From: Candidatus Thiodubiliella endoseptemdiera
GTDB lineage: Bacteria; Pseudomonadota; Gammaproteobacteria; PS1; Pseudothioglobaceae
DNA length: 64,000 nucleotides
Direction of reading: 5' to 3'
Assembly (NCBI GenBank): GCA_013416635.1
Contig: JACCHT010000002.1
Span: 620,001 to 684,000, forward strand
Part shown: positions 19,868 through 28,745 of the stretch, one piece after another
Layout of the letters: every line of letters begins with the position of its first letter
Numbering within the stretch: position 1 is the stretch's first letter
Made by a program: the position numbers and the translations under genes
Notes under the pieces: model-generated
Seen by the model: only the letters and a program-made list of their open reading frames with translations
Databases searched by the model: none
What the model was told of the DNA's origin: nothing

Positions 19868-19900
19868 ATAAAAAACTCGCAAAGTTTGCGGGTTTTTTTT
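19868..19900. terminator. Bidirectional terminator between bax-like gene and rpsI
   Basis: CTCGCAAA / TTTGCGGG stem with A run before and T run after, between two convergent genes. Confidence 0.85.
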
Positions 19901-19919
19901 ATAATCATTTGAATCGAGA

Positions 19920-20315
19920 TTAACGCTTTGAATACTGCTCGCTCTTACGCGCTTTCTTATGACCCACTTTCTTACGCTCTACAACTCTTGCATCACGAGT
20001 AACAAAGCCTGCTTTACGCAAATCAGGGCGTAAATCATTGTTATATTCCATCAATGCACGGGTAACGCCTAAACGAATTGCACCCGCTTGACCTGTATCG
20101 CCACCACCTTTAACAATGATGTTGAAGTCAAATTTGTCTCTCATCTCAACCGTGTCTAACGGCTGATTGATAATCATAGATGAAGTTTCGCGTCCGAAGT
20201 ACTCGCTCATTGGGCGTTTATTGACGGTAAACACACCTTTACCTTTGGTCATATAAACACGCGCTACCGAGGTTTTTCTTCTGCCTGTTGCATAAAATGT
20301 TTCTGTCTTTGCCAT
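19920..20315 (-). CDS. rpsI: 30S ribosomal protein S9
   Basis: Small-subunit protein whose C-terminal tail contacts the P-site tRNA. The 131-residue protein has [34 protein letters not shown] and the basic [13 protein letters not shown] tail. It is the second gene of rplM-rpsI. Confidence 0.97.
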   Translation of the reverse strand: MAKTETFYATGRRKTSVARVYMTKGKGVFTVNKRPMSEYFGRETSSMIINQPLDTVEMRDKFDFNIIVKGGGDTGQAGAIRLGVTRALMEYNNDLRPDLRKAGFVTRDARVVERKKVGHKKARKSEQYSKR

Positions 20316-20336
20316 AATCTTTTTATTACCTTAAAA

Positions 20337-20765
20337 TTAAATCTCTAGAAGTTGGGGTTGTTGTGCACCATGGGTATGTTCAGCACCTACAAACACTTTC
20401 ATCTTTCTGAACATATCTCTACCCAAAGGACCTTTTGGCAACATACCTCTCACTGCCTTATTAATAATCTCTTCGGGTTTCTTTGCTTGTAAATCTTTAA
20501 AGGCAATTGATTTTAAATTGCCCACATAACCTGTGTGGTGGTGATACATCTTATCGTCAAATTTCTTACCCGTTACCGTTACCTTTTCTGCATTGATAAT
20601 AACAATGTAATCACCTGTATCTGTATGCGGTGTGAACTCGGGCTTATGCTTGCCACGAAGACGAGATGCAACTTCTGTTGCCAAACGGCCTAATGTTTTG
20701 CCATCAGCATTCACTAACAACCAATCTCTTTTCACTTCATGTGCTTTAGCGCTAAATGTTTTCAT
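20337..20765 (-). CDS. rplM: 50S ribosomal protein L13
   Basis: Early-assembly large-subunit protein of 142 residues. Family segments: [40 protein letters not shown], and [20 protein letters not shown]. It lies 21 bases before rpsI in the usual order. Confidence 0.97.
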   Translation of the reverse strand: MKTFSAKAHEVKRDWLLVNADGKTLGRLATEVASRLRGKHKPEFTPHTDTGDYIVIINAEKVTVTGKKFDDKMYHHHTGYVGNLKSIAFKDLQAKKPEEIINKAVRGMLPKGPLGRDMFRKMKVFVGAEHTHGAQQPQLLEI

Positions 20766-20873
20766 ATGTCTGTATTCTTACAAAATAATCGGACTATTAT
20801 AATCATTTTTGAAGTTGAGTGTTGATTATCTCTTAATAATTTATTAATAGAGACCTTTGCATAAATAGGGATG

Positions 20874-22196
20874 TATAAAACCCCAACAATTTCAGACAAC
20901 AATCTAAACTTTCTTATTTCAAACCCGTTAAACTAAACAAAAAAAATCGGAGTAAAAAAATGAGTAAAAAACGAACCAAATACACCTCAGCATTTAAAAC
21001 AAAATTAGTGCTTGAGTTATTACAAAATGAAAGTACCTTGGTACAGATTGCTAGCAAGCATAACATCCTTCCACAAAACCTACAAAACTGGAAGAAAACC
21101 TTCCTTGCTAATGCTGAAATTGCCATGGAGCCATCCAAGGCGGTTAAAGAATACAAAGAAGAGCTTGTTAAATCACAAAAACAAAATGAGCGCTTAACAG
21201 CTCTGGTAGGTAAGGTAACCGTAGAGAAGGAATGGTTAGCAAAAAAGCTAAAAAGCTTGGGCTTATCTAATCTTAAACAATTAGTTGACTTCAAGCCGTC
21301 TTCAACATCTGCAACACAACCTTTATCAATTAATCAACAATGCCAACTGTTGAGCATTAACAGGAGTGGCTTATATTACACACCGCGTACCAATGTGCGT
21401 AAAGATAAAATTAAATCTCATATCACCAAGGTGTTTGAACAAATACCTATTTACGGTGAGAAAAAAGTGCATCAACAACTACTTGAAGACGGTTACAAGG
21501 TAAGTTTAAACACAGTGGCTCGTTATCGCCAAGCGTTGGGGTTAAAAGCGGTGTTAGCGGTTAAACAGGTTAATACAGCCATACCAATCAAAGCACATAA
21601 AAAATACAGTTATAAGCTTCGAGGTCTTGGTATTAACCACGCTAATCAAGTTTGGAGTACAGACATCACCTACATTAAGATTGCGGGAGGTATGGCGTAT
21701 ATGGCTGCTATTATTGATTGGCATTCCAAGGCTGTTTTATCACACAGAATATCCAACACAATGGATTCACAGTTAGTGATGAGCGTACTCAACGATGCTT
21801 TAGAAAAATACCCGCACCCAGAGATATTTAATACCGATCAAGGCAGTCAATACACCAGTGAGGTGCACACCAAGCGACTCAAAAAACTGGGTATTACTAT
21901 CTCAATGGACGGCAAAGGCAGAGCCACAGATAATATCTGCATTGAACGCTTCTGGAGAAGTGCTAAATGTGAAAGGATTTATTTAAACGAATACCAAACT
22001 ATCAGTGAGTTAACCACGGATGTAGATGATTATATTGAGTTTTATAATCACCAAAGATTCCATGAAACATTGAAATATAAAAAACCAATGGATGTGTATC
22101 AAGAAAGTATAAAATTGAATCAGAAAAGAAGAGGGCTTCTTAGGGTTTGCTATATAAGAAAATTTAGAAAGTTGTTTGAGGTTTTGGGGTAATGTA
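20874..22196 (+). mobile_element. IS3-family insertion sequence (1,323 bp)
   Basis: Imperfect inverted ends of about 40 bp: the left end runs ACCCCAACAATTTCAGACAAC and the complement of the right end ACCCCAAAACCTCAAACAAC. A 3-bp ATG duplication flanks it. It encodes one transposase and sits inside a MITE. Confidence 0.87.
20960..22192 (+). CDS. IS3-family transposase, single reading frame
   Basis: A 410-residue DDE transposase. The N-terminal helix-turn-helix (KRTKYTSAFKTKLVLELLQ ... LQNWKKTFL) and a coiled-coil-like linker are followed by the HTH_21 region, IYGEKKVHQQLLEDGYKVS. The rve core has its DDE residues in VWSTDITYIK, IFNTDQGSQYTS and TDNICIERFWRSAKCE. OrfA and OrfB are usually joined by a programmed -1 frameshift; here they are one continuous frame. 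Confidence 0.93.
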   Translation: MSKKRTKYTSAFKTKLVLELLQNESTLVQIASKHNILPQNLQNWKKTFLANAEIAMEPSKAVKEYKEELVKSQKQNERLTALVGKVTVEKEWLAKKLKSLGLSNLKQLVDFKPSSTSATQPLSINQQCQLLSINRSGLYYTPRTNVRKDKIKSHITKVFEQIPIYGEKKVHQQLLEDGYKVSLNTVARYRQALGLKAVLAVKQVNTAIPIKAHKKYSYKLRGLGINHANQVWSTDITYIKIAGGMAYMAAIIDWHSKAVLSHRISNTMDSQLVMSVLNDALEKYPHPEIFNTDQGSQYTSEVHTKRLKKLGITISMDGKGRATDNICIERFWRSAKCERIYLNEYQTISELTTDVDDYIEFYNHQRFHETLKYKKPMDVYQESIKLNQKRRGLLRVCYIRKFRKLFEVLG

Positions 22197-22355
22197 ATGA
22201 TTAGCAAAATGACAGATTTTATTAAATTGGAAATTTTTAAATCCACTCTAGCAGGGCTAAGGGTGTCTTTAAAAAGTTTGTAATTTGATGAAAGATGGCG
22301 TTTTGATGATTATTCATATTTATGCAAAGGTCTCTAATAAAGTATCATACTCACT

Positions 22356-23030
22356 ATGATTAATTCACATGCACATCTTGATTTTGAGGAAGTAACTGGT
22401 ATTGTCGAAAATGCAGTCGCTATTGTTCCGAGTGTTGGTAGTCAAAATTGGACGGCTGTGCAATCGTATCCCTATTTTGCATTAGGTATTCATCCTTGGA
22501 TGGTGGAATACCACGAGCAACAGGATTTAGAGCAGTTGGAATATCTGATTAAATGTAATAATCCCATTGCTATTGGTGAGTTTGGCTTAGATTATGCACG
22601 AGATATTGACAAAAAAGAACAATTGCATTTTTTTACTTCACAATTAAAATTAGCACAACGCTATGACTTGCCAGTGATTATTCACGCGGTTAAATCTACT
22701 GAAGATGTGATTTTTCTCTTGAAAAAATATCCAAAGGTGGTGGGGGAAATCCACGGTTTTTCAGGTAGCGAACAACAAGCAATTACTTTAATCTCAATGG
22801 GTTTTTATTTGGGCTTTGGACTACAAGTTACTAATCCAAAATCGACTCGTTTGCAAAAAATTGTAAAAGCCCTACCGATAGAATCACTGCTTATTGAAAC
22901 TGATGACCATCCCAATGCACAAGATTTATCCTTAGTTGCTGAAACCATTGCTGAAATTAAACAAATTTCAGTGGAAAAATTGGTTACACAATGTGATAAT
23001 AACGCTATCTCACTTTTTAGGTTGCAGTAA
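22356..23030 (+). CDS. TatD-family metal-dependent hydrolase
   Basis: A 224-residue TIM-barrel hydrolase. Metal ligands are visible in INSHAHLDFEEV (residues 2-9), AIGEFGLDYARD near 92, LPVIIHAVKS near 120, GEIHGFSGSE near 145 and LLIETDDHPN near 194. It is shorter than E. coli TatD, like the YjjV-type compact members. The start codon lies 21 bases after the MITE/IS3 composite, so its promoter may have been replaced. It overlaps tcdA by one base. Confidence 0.87.
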   Translation: MINSHAHLDFEEVTGIVENAVAIVPSVGSQNWTAVQSYPYFALGIHPWMVEYHEQQDLEQLEYLIKCNNPIAIGEFGLDYARDIDKKEQLHFFTSQLKLAQRYDLPVIIHAVKSTEDVIFLLKKYPKVVGEIHGFSGSEQQAITLISMGFYLGFGLQVTNPKSTRLQKIVKALPIESLLIETDDHPNAQDLSLVAETIAEIKQISVEKLVTQCDNNAISLFRLQ

Positions 23031-23767
23031 TGGGTGGAAGTTGTGCACGCACAGAAATATTACTCGGTCAGCAAGGCTTGGCTCGTTTAGCAGAATCGCA
23101 CATACTTATTGCTGGATTGGGCGGTGTGGGTGGTGCTTGTGCTGAAGCACTCTGTAGGGCGGGGGTTGGCACTTTGACTTTGGTGGACTTTGATATTATT
23201 GAACGCACCGACTTAAATCGACAATTAGTGGCACTCAATTCAACGCTCGGACTCAACAAAATTGATGTCCTTGCCGATAGACTACACGATATCAGCCCCG
23301 ATACTATGATTATCAAACGCAACGAATTTATTGACCGTAACAAAGCACAAGCCATCGCAGTAGCAGAAGATTTGGATTTTGTCGCAGATTGTATTGATGC
23401 AATTGCCTACAAAACGGTATTGATTAACAGTTGCAACCAGTCAGGCAAACCGATTATTTCCAGTATGGGTGCAGGCGGACGATTAGACCCGACCAAAGTT
23501 AAAATCTCACACATGGATAAAACCGAAAACTGTGCCTTAGCACGAGAAATGCGCAAACAGCTGCGACGCATCAGAGCATCAATGAAATTTCCCGTTGTGC
23601 ATTCCACCGAAGTGCCAATTAAGGCATTACCCCATCAAGCAGTTACTGCCACCGACACTGCCCCAACAGGAAGACCAAGGGCTGTGAATGGTGCTATTTC
23701 TTATATGCCAAATATTTTTGGTTTAATGATGGCAGGACATATAATACAAACTTTAATAAAAGGATAA
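23030..23767 (+). CDS. tcdA: tRNA threonylcarbamoyladenosine dehydratase TcdA
   Basis: E1-like enzyme that cyclises t6A to ct6A at tRNA position 37. The 245-residue protein has the ATP loop GLGGVGGACAEALCRAG near residue 28, VDFDIIERTDLNRQL near 52, CIDAIAYKTVLI near 120 and a late GAISYMPNIFGLMMAG. Start overlaps the stop of the TatD-like gene as TAATG. Confidence 0.92.
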   Translation: MGGSCARTEILLGQQGLARLAESHILIAGLGGVGGACAEALCRAGVGTLTLVDFDIIERTDLNRQLVALNSTLGLNKIDVLADRLHDISPDTMIIKRNEFIDRNKAQAIAVAEDLDFVADCIDAIAYKTVLINSCNQSGKPIISSMGAGGRLDPTKVKISHMDKTENCALAREMRKQLRRIRASMKFPVVHSTEVPIKALPHQAVTATDTAPTGRPRAVNGAISYMPNIFGLMMAGHIIQTLIKG

Positions 23768-23772
23768 TAACA

Positions 23773-24342
23773 ATGGTAAGCACTGAAACTCCAATTTGTG
23801 ACTTCAATATTCCTGCGATTGATTTTAATCTCAAAGGTACTGATGGAAAAATATACAATTTAGCCAGTTGCCAAGGTGAGAATGGATTGCTAATAATGTT
23901 TATTTGTAATCACTGCCCGTATGTCAAAGCCATTATTGACCGTATTATTCGTGACACCAAAGAACTCAAAAAATCAGGTCTGAATGCTGTAGCAATTATG
24001 TCAAACAACCCTGATGAATATGAAGCCGATTCTTTTGGTAATATGCAAAAAATTGCCAAAGAAATGGATTTTCCTTTCCCTTATTTAGTGGATGAAACTC
24101 AAGAAGTTGCCAAAGCCTACGGTGCAGTTTGCACTCCAGATTTTTTTGGCTATAACGCCAATTTAGAATTACAATACCGTGGCAGACTTGATGCATCACG
24201 CAAAGAATCCGCGGACGCTGATGTGAAACGCGATTTGTTTGAAGCTATGCACCAAGTGGCAACTACAGGGCAAGGTCCAAAACAACAAAGCCCTTCAATA
24301 GGATGTTCGATTAAATGGAGACCTTTGCATAAATATGAATAA
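23773..24342 (+). CDS. Thioredoxin-fold redoxin with MITE-derived C-terminus
   Basis: A 189-residue AhpC/TSA-like redoxin with FICNHCPYVKAIIDRI near residue 45 and YGAVCTPDFFGYNANLELQYRGR near 117. The family usually ends a few residues after PSIGCSIKW. Here the MITE begins right after this point and supplies the last seven codons (RPLHKYE) and the stop. The protein is therefore probably functional with a replaced tail. Confidence 0.87.
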   Translation: MVSTETPICDFNIPAIDFNLKGTDGKIYNLASCQGENGLLIMFICNHCPYVKAIIDRIIRDTKELKKSGLNAVAIMSNNPDEYEADSFGNMQKIAKEMDFPFPYLVDETQEVAKAYGAVCTPDFFGYNANLELQYRGRLDASRKESADADVKRDLFEAMHQVATTGQGPKQQSPSIGCSIKWRPLHKYE

Positions 24343-24478
24343 TCATCAAAACGCCATCTTTCATCAAATTACAAACTTTTTAAAAACACCCTTAGCCCTG
24401 CTAGGAGTGGATTTAAAAAATTTCCAATTTAATAAAATCTGTCATTTTGCTAATCATCCCTATTTATGCAAAGGTCTC
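24318..24478 (+). mobile_element. 161-bp MITE, copy 4 (no direct target duplication)
   Basis: Complete element in the copy 1 orientation. The flanks are AAATG on the left and CATTT on the right, which are inverted, not direct, so the usual 5-bp duplication is missing. It overlaps the end of the redoxin gene. Confidence 0.9.
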
Positions 24479-24483
24479 CATTT

Positions 24484-24515
24484 TAAAAAGACCACCTCAA
24501 GGGTAGTCTTTCATT
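24484..24515 (+). terminator. Rho-independent terminator-like hairpin
   Basis: AAAAGACCACC / GGGTAGTCTTT stem with a TCAA loop, between the redoxin-MITE junction and the convergent ccoP. Confidence 0.6.
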
Positions 24516-24533
24516 CTCTTTAACTATAGAATA

Positions 24534-25412
24534 CTAATTATTACGGCTTAACCAAGCTGTTAATAACTTAATTTGTAATGGTGTTAATCTATTTTTATGT
24601 GCTGGCATGACACCGTTTCTACCTTTGGTAATAGTCGTTTTAATACTGTCTAAATCACCCCCGTAAATCCAAGCGCTGTCACCTAGATTAGGTGCGCCAA
24701 CTATTGGATTTCCTTGTAAATTTGCACCATGGCAAGCGATACAGAATTGCTGAAATTTTGCCTTTCCAGCGACATGTTGACCCTTAACATAGGTATTGTC
24801 GGCAATACTTTTTACATAATTAGCAACCTTATTAACACCCTCTTCACCCAATACGGGGCCCCACGATGGCATTATCGCCTTTCTTCCATGGGTAATAGTT
24901 TGCGTAATTTGTTCAACTGAACCACCCCAAATCCAAGCGTTATCCATTAAATTAGGGAAATTCATTTGACCTTCTGCACTATCAGTATGACAAGAGGCAC
25001 AATACTGTGCAAAAGTATTGCTCGCCAACTTCATTGCATCGGCATTAAATTGCAAAGCAACCATATCTGAACGCTTTAACATATCAAGCTCTTTGTAATA
25101 TTCATCATCAATATTTTCTTTATGCTTAACATACTCTTTTACATTACTTGAACCAAGCAGACCTTTATAATTACCAAAACTTGGGTAAAAAATCATATAT
25201 ATTATTGCAAAAATTGCCGCACTAATGCCCAACCAAAACCACCATGCTGGTGCTGGATTAGTGCCCTCTTCTAAGGTCTCATCCCAACTCACATCATGAA
25301 CATCTGATGCTTTACTAAAATAGATACTAATACCCAATGTTAATAAATAAATTAAACCACCAGCCGTTAATATAACGACGACACTCTGCCAAAAAAAAGG
25401 TAAATTAGCCAT
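24534..25412 (-). CDS. ccoP: Cytochrome cbb3 oxidase subunit III (dihaem)
   Basis: Electron-entry subunit of the high-affinity terminal oxidase. The 292-residue protein has two N-terminal membrane segments (VVVILTAGGLIYLLTLGI and WWFWLGISAAIFAIIYMIF) and two periplasmic c-type haem sites, CASCH near residue 137 and CIACH near 223, each with a downstream Met ligand region (AIMPSWG and GVMPAHK). It is last in ccoNOQP and overlaps ccoQ by 8 bases. Confidence 0.95.
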   Translation of the reverse strand: MANLPFFWQSVVVILTAGGLIYLLTLGISIYFSKASDVHDVSWDETLEEGTNPAPAWWFWLGISAAIFAIIYMIFYPSFGNYKGLLGSSNVKEYVKHKENIDDEYYKELDMLKRSDMVALQFNADAMKLASNTFAQYCASCHTDSAEGQMNFPNLMDNAWIWGGSVEQITQTITHGRKAIMPSWGPVLGEEGVNKVANYVKSIADNTYVKGQHVAGKAKFQQFCIACHGANLQGNPIVGAPNLGDSAWIYGGDLDSIKTTITKGRNGVMPAHKNRLTPLQIKLLTAWLSRNN

Positions 25413-25563
25413 GTTTCTCTCCTGTTACTTCTTCCTCGTCAAATAAAGGAATATTCATACAATAATCTTGCGCTTCTTTGCTTTGTTTCATTGACATCCG
25501 CATAACCAAGGCAATCATAAACCCCATGGCTACTATATCACCAATCAAAATAAACTGCCACAT
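25405..25563 (-). CDS. ccoQ: CcoQ/FixQ-like small cbb3 oxidase subunit
   Basis: A 52-residue protein starting MWQFILIGDIVAMGFMIALV with one membrane helix and an acidic tail containing CMNIPLFDEEE. Start overlaps the ccoO stop as TAATG and its end overlaps the ccoP start. Position and topology fit CcoQ, which helps stabilise CcoP. Confidence 0.85.
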   Translation of the reverse strand: MWQFILIGDIVAMGFMIALVMRMSMKQSKEAQDYCMNIPLFDEEEVTGEKHG

Positions 25564-26165
25564 TAGCGAAAAGTCCCTAACACTTGTAAATAGGCAATCA
25601 CTGCCTCTAACTCTGTCTTACCGCTAATCGCCTGCTCTGCTTGTTCAATTTCTGCGTCCGTGTAAGGGTGTCCATACCACTTAAGTAATTCCAATTTGGC
25701 AGTAATATCCTTTGCATCAACCTTATTTTTAGCCAACCAAGGGTAAGCAGGCATAATAGAGGCAGGCACAACCGATCTCGGGTTAGTCAAATGCAATTCA
25801 TGCCATTTATCACTATATTTACCGCCCACTCTGCCTAAGTCAGGTCCTGTGCGTTTCGAGCCCCACAAAAATGGTCTGTCATAAATATGCTCGCCCGCCA
25901 CTGAAGCCTGACCATAACGCATTACTTCTGCCACCAAAGGTCTAATTTGCTGGGAGTGACAACCGACACAACCTTCACGAATATAAATATCTCTACCTGT
26001 TAATTGTAAAGCGGTATAAGGTTTCACATTTTCTGTACCTTTGTGCAAAGACTCATCAAATAAATTCGGTACAATTTGTACAAAGCCACCAATCATGGAG
26101 ACAATCAAAATACCAAACATTAATAAGGCTGAATTACTTTCAATAGTTCTGTGTAGTTTTAACAT
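25563..26165 (-). CDS. ccoO: Cytochrome cbb3 oxidase subunit II (monohaem)
   Basis: A 200-residue membrane-anchored c-type cytochrome. The N-terminal helix is ALLMFGILIVSMIGGFVQI, and the haem site is CVGCHSQQIRPLVAE near residue 67 with YDRPFLWGSKRTGPDLGRVGG after it. An AGGAG ribosome site precedes the ATG, 11 bases after ccoN. Confidence 0.95.
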   Translation of the reverse strand: MLKLHRTIESNSALLMFGILIVSMIGGFVQIVPNLFDESLHKGTENVKPYTALQLTGRDIYIREGCVGCHSQQIRPLVAEVMRYGQASVAGEHIYDRPFLWGSKRTGPDLGRVGGKYSDKWHELHLTNPRSVVPASIMPAYPWLAKNKVDAKDITAKLELLKWYGHPYTDAEIEQAEQAISGKTELEAVIAYLQVLGTFR

Positions 26166-26175
26166 TTAAACTCTC

Positions 26176-27615
26176 CTAAATTTCGTTGCCTGGGTGGACT
26201 TTTGGTATTTTCACCAAAACGGGTAAATTATGCTTGCTCATAGCGTAAGTCCGATACAAATTATAAGTCATTAACAATGCACCTGACAAGAACATCAAGC
26301 CACCAGCTAAACGCATCCAGTGATAAGGGATAGTCGTCAGCATAATATCAACAAAACTATAACTTAATTGCCCATAATCATCAATCGCTAAATTCATAAT
26401 GCCTTGTGCTACACCTGATGCCCATAACGCGACAATATAAACCAGAACACCCATCAATGCTAACCAAAAATGTATATTTGCCAAACGCTTACTGTATAAA
26501 CCAGTTGCACCCACCAACTTAGGCACTAGAAAATAAATCGTGCCAAAGGTAACAAAGGCGTTCCAGCCAAGTGCCCCTGAATGCACATGTCCTACTGTCC
26601 AATCGGTGTAATGACTGATAACATTCACACTTTTGATTGCCAACATCGGACCTTCAAAAGTAGATAAGGCATAAAAAATCATTGATACCACAACAAACTT
26701 CATTCCTGGATCGGTGCGTAATTTATCCCAAGCGCCACTCATGGTCATTACCGCATTCAACATCGTTGCCCAAGAAGGTAGGATTAAAATTATACTCATT
26801 ACTAATGCTACAGTCATTAGCCAATCAGGGATTGAAGTGTAATGTAAGTGATGTGGTCCTACCCAAATATAGGTATAAACAAATGCCCAAAAAGCAATAA
26901 CTGATAGACGATAACTCCAAACAGGTCTGCCCGCTTGTTTTGGCAATGTGTAATAAAACATACCTAAAAAGCCTGCCGTTAAGAAAAATCCCACTGCGTT
27001 ATGCCCATACCACCATTGTACGATTGCATCTTGTGCACCTTCGTAAACAGGATATGCTTGAGTCCAGCTATAAGGTATTGCCAAATTATTTACAATATGC
27101 AACATTGCTATCACAATAATTAATGCACCATAAAACCAATTAGACACATAAATTGGGCGAATTTTTCGAGTAGCGAGTGTACCGAAAAATACAATGCCAA
27201 AACTTACCCAAACAATAGCAACGGCAACATCAACTGGCCATTCAAACTCAGCATATTCTTTAGTAGAGGTGTAACCCATTAACAAACTGGCGACACCTAC
27301 TGCCACACCAATTTGCCAACCAATTGCTACAACCCATGCTAATTTTGGCGAAAACAAACGCACATGACAGGTGCGTTGCACACTATAAAATGCAGTTGCA
27401 ATCAATGCTGAACCGCCAAAACCAAAAATAACCGCATTGGTATGGAACGGACGCAAACGCCCAAAGGTAATTTCTGCAATATCAAAATTCAACCATGGCA
27501 TCACCAGTTCAGATGCCAAATAAGCACCTGCACTCATACCAATAATCGCCCAAATCATGGTGCAAAATATCAGGAAAACAGTGGCAGAATCCGTATAGTA
27601 AATATCTTTATTCAT
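26176..27615 (-). CDS. ccoN: Cytochrome cbb3 oxidase catalytic subunit I
   Basis: Catalytic 12-helix haem-copper oxidase subunit, 479 residues. Copper and haem ligands are visible in FHTNAVIFGFGG, WWYGHNAVGFFLTAGFLG, GPHHLHYTSIPDWL and the DWTVGHVHSGALGWNAF helix. An AGGAG site precedes the ATG. It heads ccoNOQP with a membrane-protein gene four bases upstream. Confidence 0.96.
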   Translation of the reverse strand: MNKDIYYTDSATVFLIFCTMIWAIIGMSAGAYLASELVMPWLNFDIAEITFGRLRPFHTNAVIFGFGGSALIATAFYSVQRTCHVRLFSPKLAWVVAIGWQIGVAVGVASLLMGYTSTKEYAEFEWPVDVAVAIVWVSFGIVFFGTLATRKIRPIYVSNWFYGALIIVIAMLHIVNNLAIPYSWTQAYPVYEGAQDAIVQWWYGHNAVGFFLTAGFLGMFYYTLPKQAGRPVWSYRLSVIAFWAFVYTYIWVGPHHLHYTSIPDWLMTVALVMSIILILPSWATMLNAVMTMSGAWDKLRTDPGMKFVVVSMIFYALSTFEGPMLAIKSVNVISHYTDWTVGHVHSGALGWNAFVTFGTIYFLVPKLVGATGLYSKRLANIHFWLALMGVLVYIVALWASGVAQGIMNLAIDDYGQLSYSFVDIMLTTIPYHWMRLAGGLMFLSGALLMTYNLYRTYAMSKHNLPVLVKIPKVHPGNEI

Positions 27616-27619
27616 AAAA

Positions 27620-28189
27620 TTAAACTCCTAAATTAGGGCCGATACCGTGAACCCAAGCAATGGCACTAATGCCTAATAAAGAGATACCAGCAGTTGATAT
27701 AAAACCAAACAGCGAACATCCCATAAAAATACCTCGATCATAATCCGTTTTTAATAACACAGGAATGGAAGCAAATATCAAGTAACCACTTAATGCAAAA
27801 ATGGGGGAAAGCACAATGACATGGAATAAAATTGAAGGATATAAATGCGCTATACCGCCTAACATAATCGGTGTGGTAACCACGGTAACCACAGCAAAAG
27901 CATCTTTTAAAGTTGCCTTAGGTGCATAGACAGTGGACATCCATTTAATTGTCAATGCGGTAATAAAAAAACCAGCAATAAGGGCTAAGAAATAAAAAAT
28001 AGCAATAGCGATTGATTCTGTCAAAGACAAGAGAATCGGGTCACCAATACCTAACGACCAACCGTGATAATGCATACCAAAGAAAGCACTCACGGGTGGG
28101 ATAAGAATTAACCAAAACGAAAACCCAAAAAATAATTGGGCTGGCGAATATTGTGAATCTGCTAAATATTTAATGCTTTTTTGAATCAT
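27620..28189 (-). CDS. Yip1-like multi-pass membrane protein upstream of ccoN
   Basis: A 189-residue protein with about five hydrophobic helices, a TPIMLGGIAHLYPSI stretch and LLGISAIAWVHGIGPNL at the end. It resembles Yip1/DUF1282-type membrane proteins. Only four bases separate it from ccoN, so it is probably cotranscribed and may assist the oxidase; that role is inference. A TTGA-N6-ATAAA box at 28209-28222 weakly resembles an FNR site but is not convincing. Confidence 0.65.
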   Translation of the reverse strand: MIQKSIKYLADSQYSPAQLFFGFSFWLILIPPVSAFFGMHYHGWSLGIGDPILLSLTESIAIAIFYFLALIAGFFITALTIKWMSTVYAPKATLKDAFAVVTVVTTPIMLGGIAHLYPSILFHVIVLSPIFALSGYLIFASIPVLLKTDYDRGIFMGCSLFGFISTAGISLLGISAIAWVHGIGPNLGV

Positions 28190-28467
28190 AACCTTACCCT
28201 CTAAATGGTTGAATACGATAAATTATATATCAGAAAGAATAGAATAATAATAATAATAATTTAAAAAAGGGGTAAAAAACATTACCTTCTAAACTTCTGA
28301 TGTGAGACATTAATTATATTAGTTTAAATAATTTAAATAAACAACATAGGTTACTTTTACTTAAAAAATATCTAAAAACTTACTCCGCTTACCTATTTTA
28401 AGAATAGCTGACACTAATTATTTTTTTATTACTTACTATTAAGTAAGTGCAATATATATATCAACTG

Positions 28468-28745
28468 CCTAAATATGCCCAACAGAACTTTTTGATACAC
28501 CTAAATTAAAACATCTTATTGAGACCTCTGCATAAATAGGGATGATTAGCAAAATGACAGATTTTATTAAATTGGAAATTTTTTAAATCCACTCCTAGCA
28601 GGGCTAAGGGTGTTTTTAAAAAGTTTGTAATTTGATGAAAGATGGCGTTTTGATGATTATTCATATTTATGCAAAGGTCTCTTATTGTAAAAATAGGCGA
28701 TGAAACTTGGGAAATACCCTTCCCTTTCCAGAAGCAATTAGCAGG
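28468..28745 (+). pseudogene. Possible coding remnant split by a MITE
   Basis: If MITE copy 5 and one TTATT repeat are removed, a frame reads CPTELFDTPKLKHL then IVKIGDETWEIPFPFQ ending QLAG-stop. It has protein-like composition but no start codon. I do not recognise the family, and chance is possible. Confidence 0.3.
28521..28681 (-). mobile_element. 161-bp MITE, copy 5 (TSD TTATT)
   Basis: Complete element, reverse orientation; the left end carries one substitution (GAGACCTCTGCA). TTATT is present on both sides. Confidence 0.92.

Larger units (their letters stand above)
20850..22334 (-). mobile_element. 161-bp-type MITE, copy 3, interrupted by an IS3-family element (TSD TAATA)
   Basis: The left end (GAGACCTTTGCATAAATA, 20850) and right end (TATGCAAAGGTCTC, ending 22334) have TAATA on both sides. 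The MITE body stops after GGGATG at 20873 and resumes with ATGATTAGC at 22197. Without the IS and one ATG, the MITE is about 159 bp. Confidence 0.9.
28190..28745. other. Intergenic region upstream of the cbb3 operon
   Basis: 556 bases, very AT-rich. It contains a palindrome ACTTACT-ATTA-AGTAAGT (28431-28448), MITE copy 5 and a short coding-like stretch on both sides of that MITE. Promoters for both divergent-looking units must be here, but I cannot place them. Confidence 0.4.

Noticed and set aside
28209-28222. FNR-like box before the cbb3 operon
   Set aside because: Only 8 of 10 consensus positions and located about 20 bases from the start codon; kept only as a remark.
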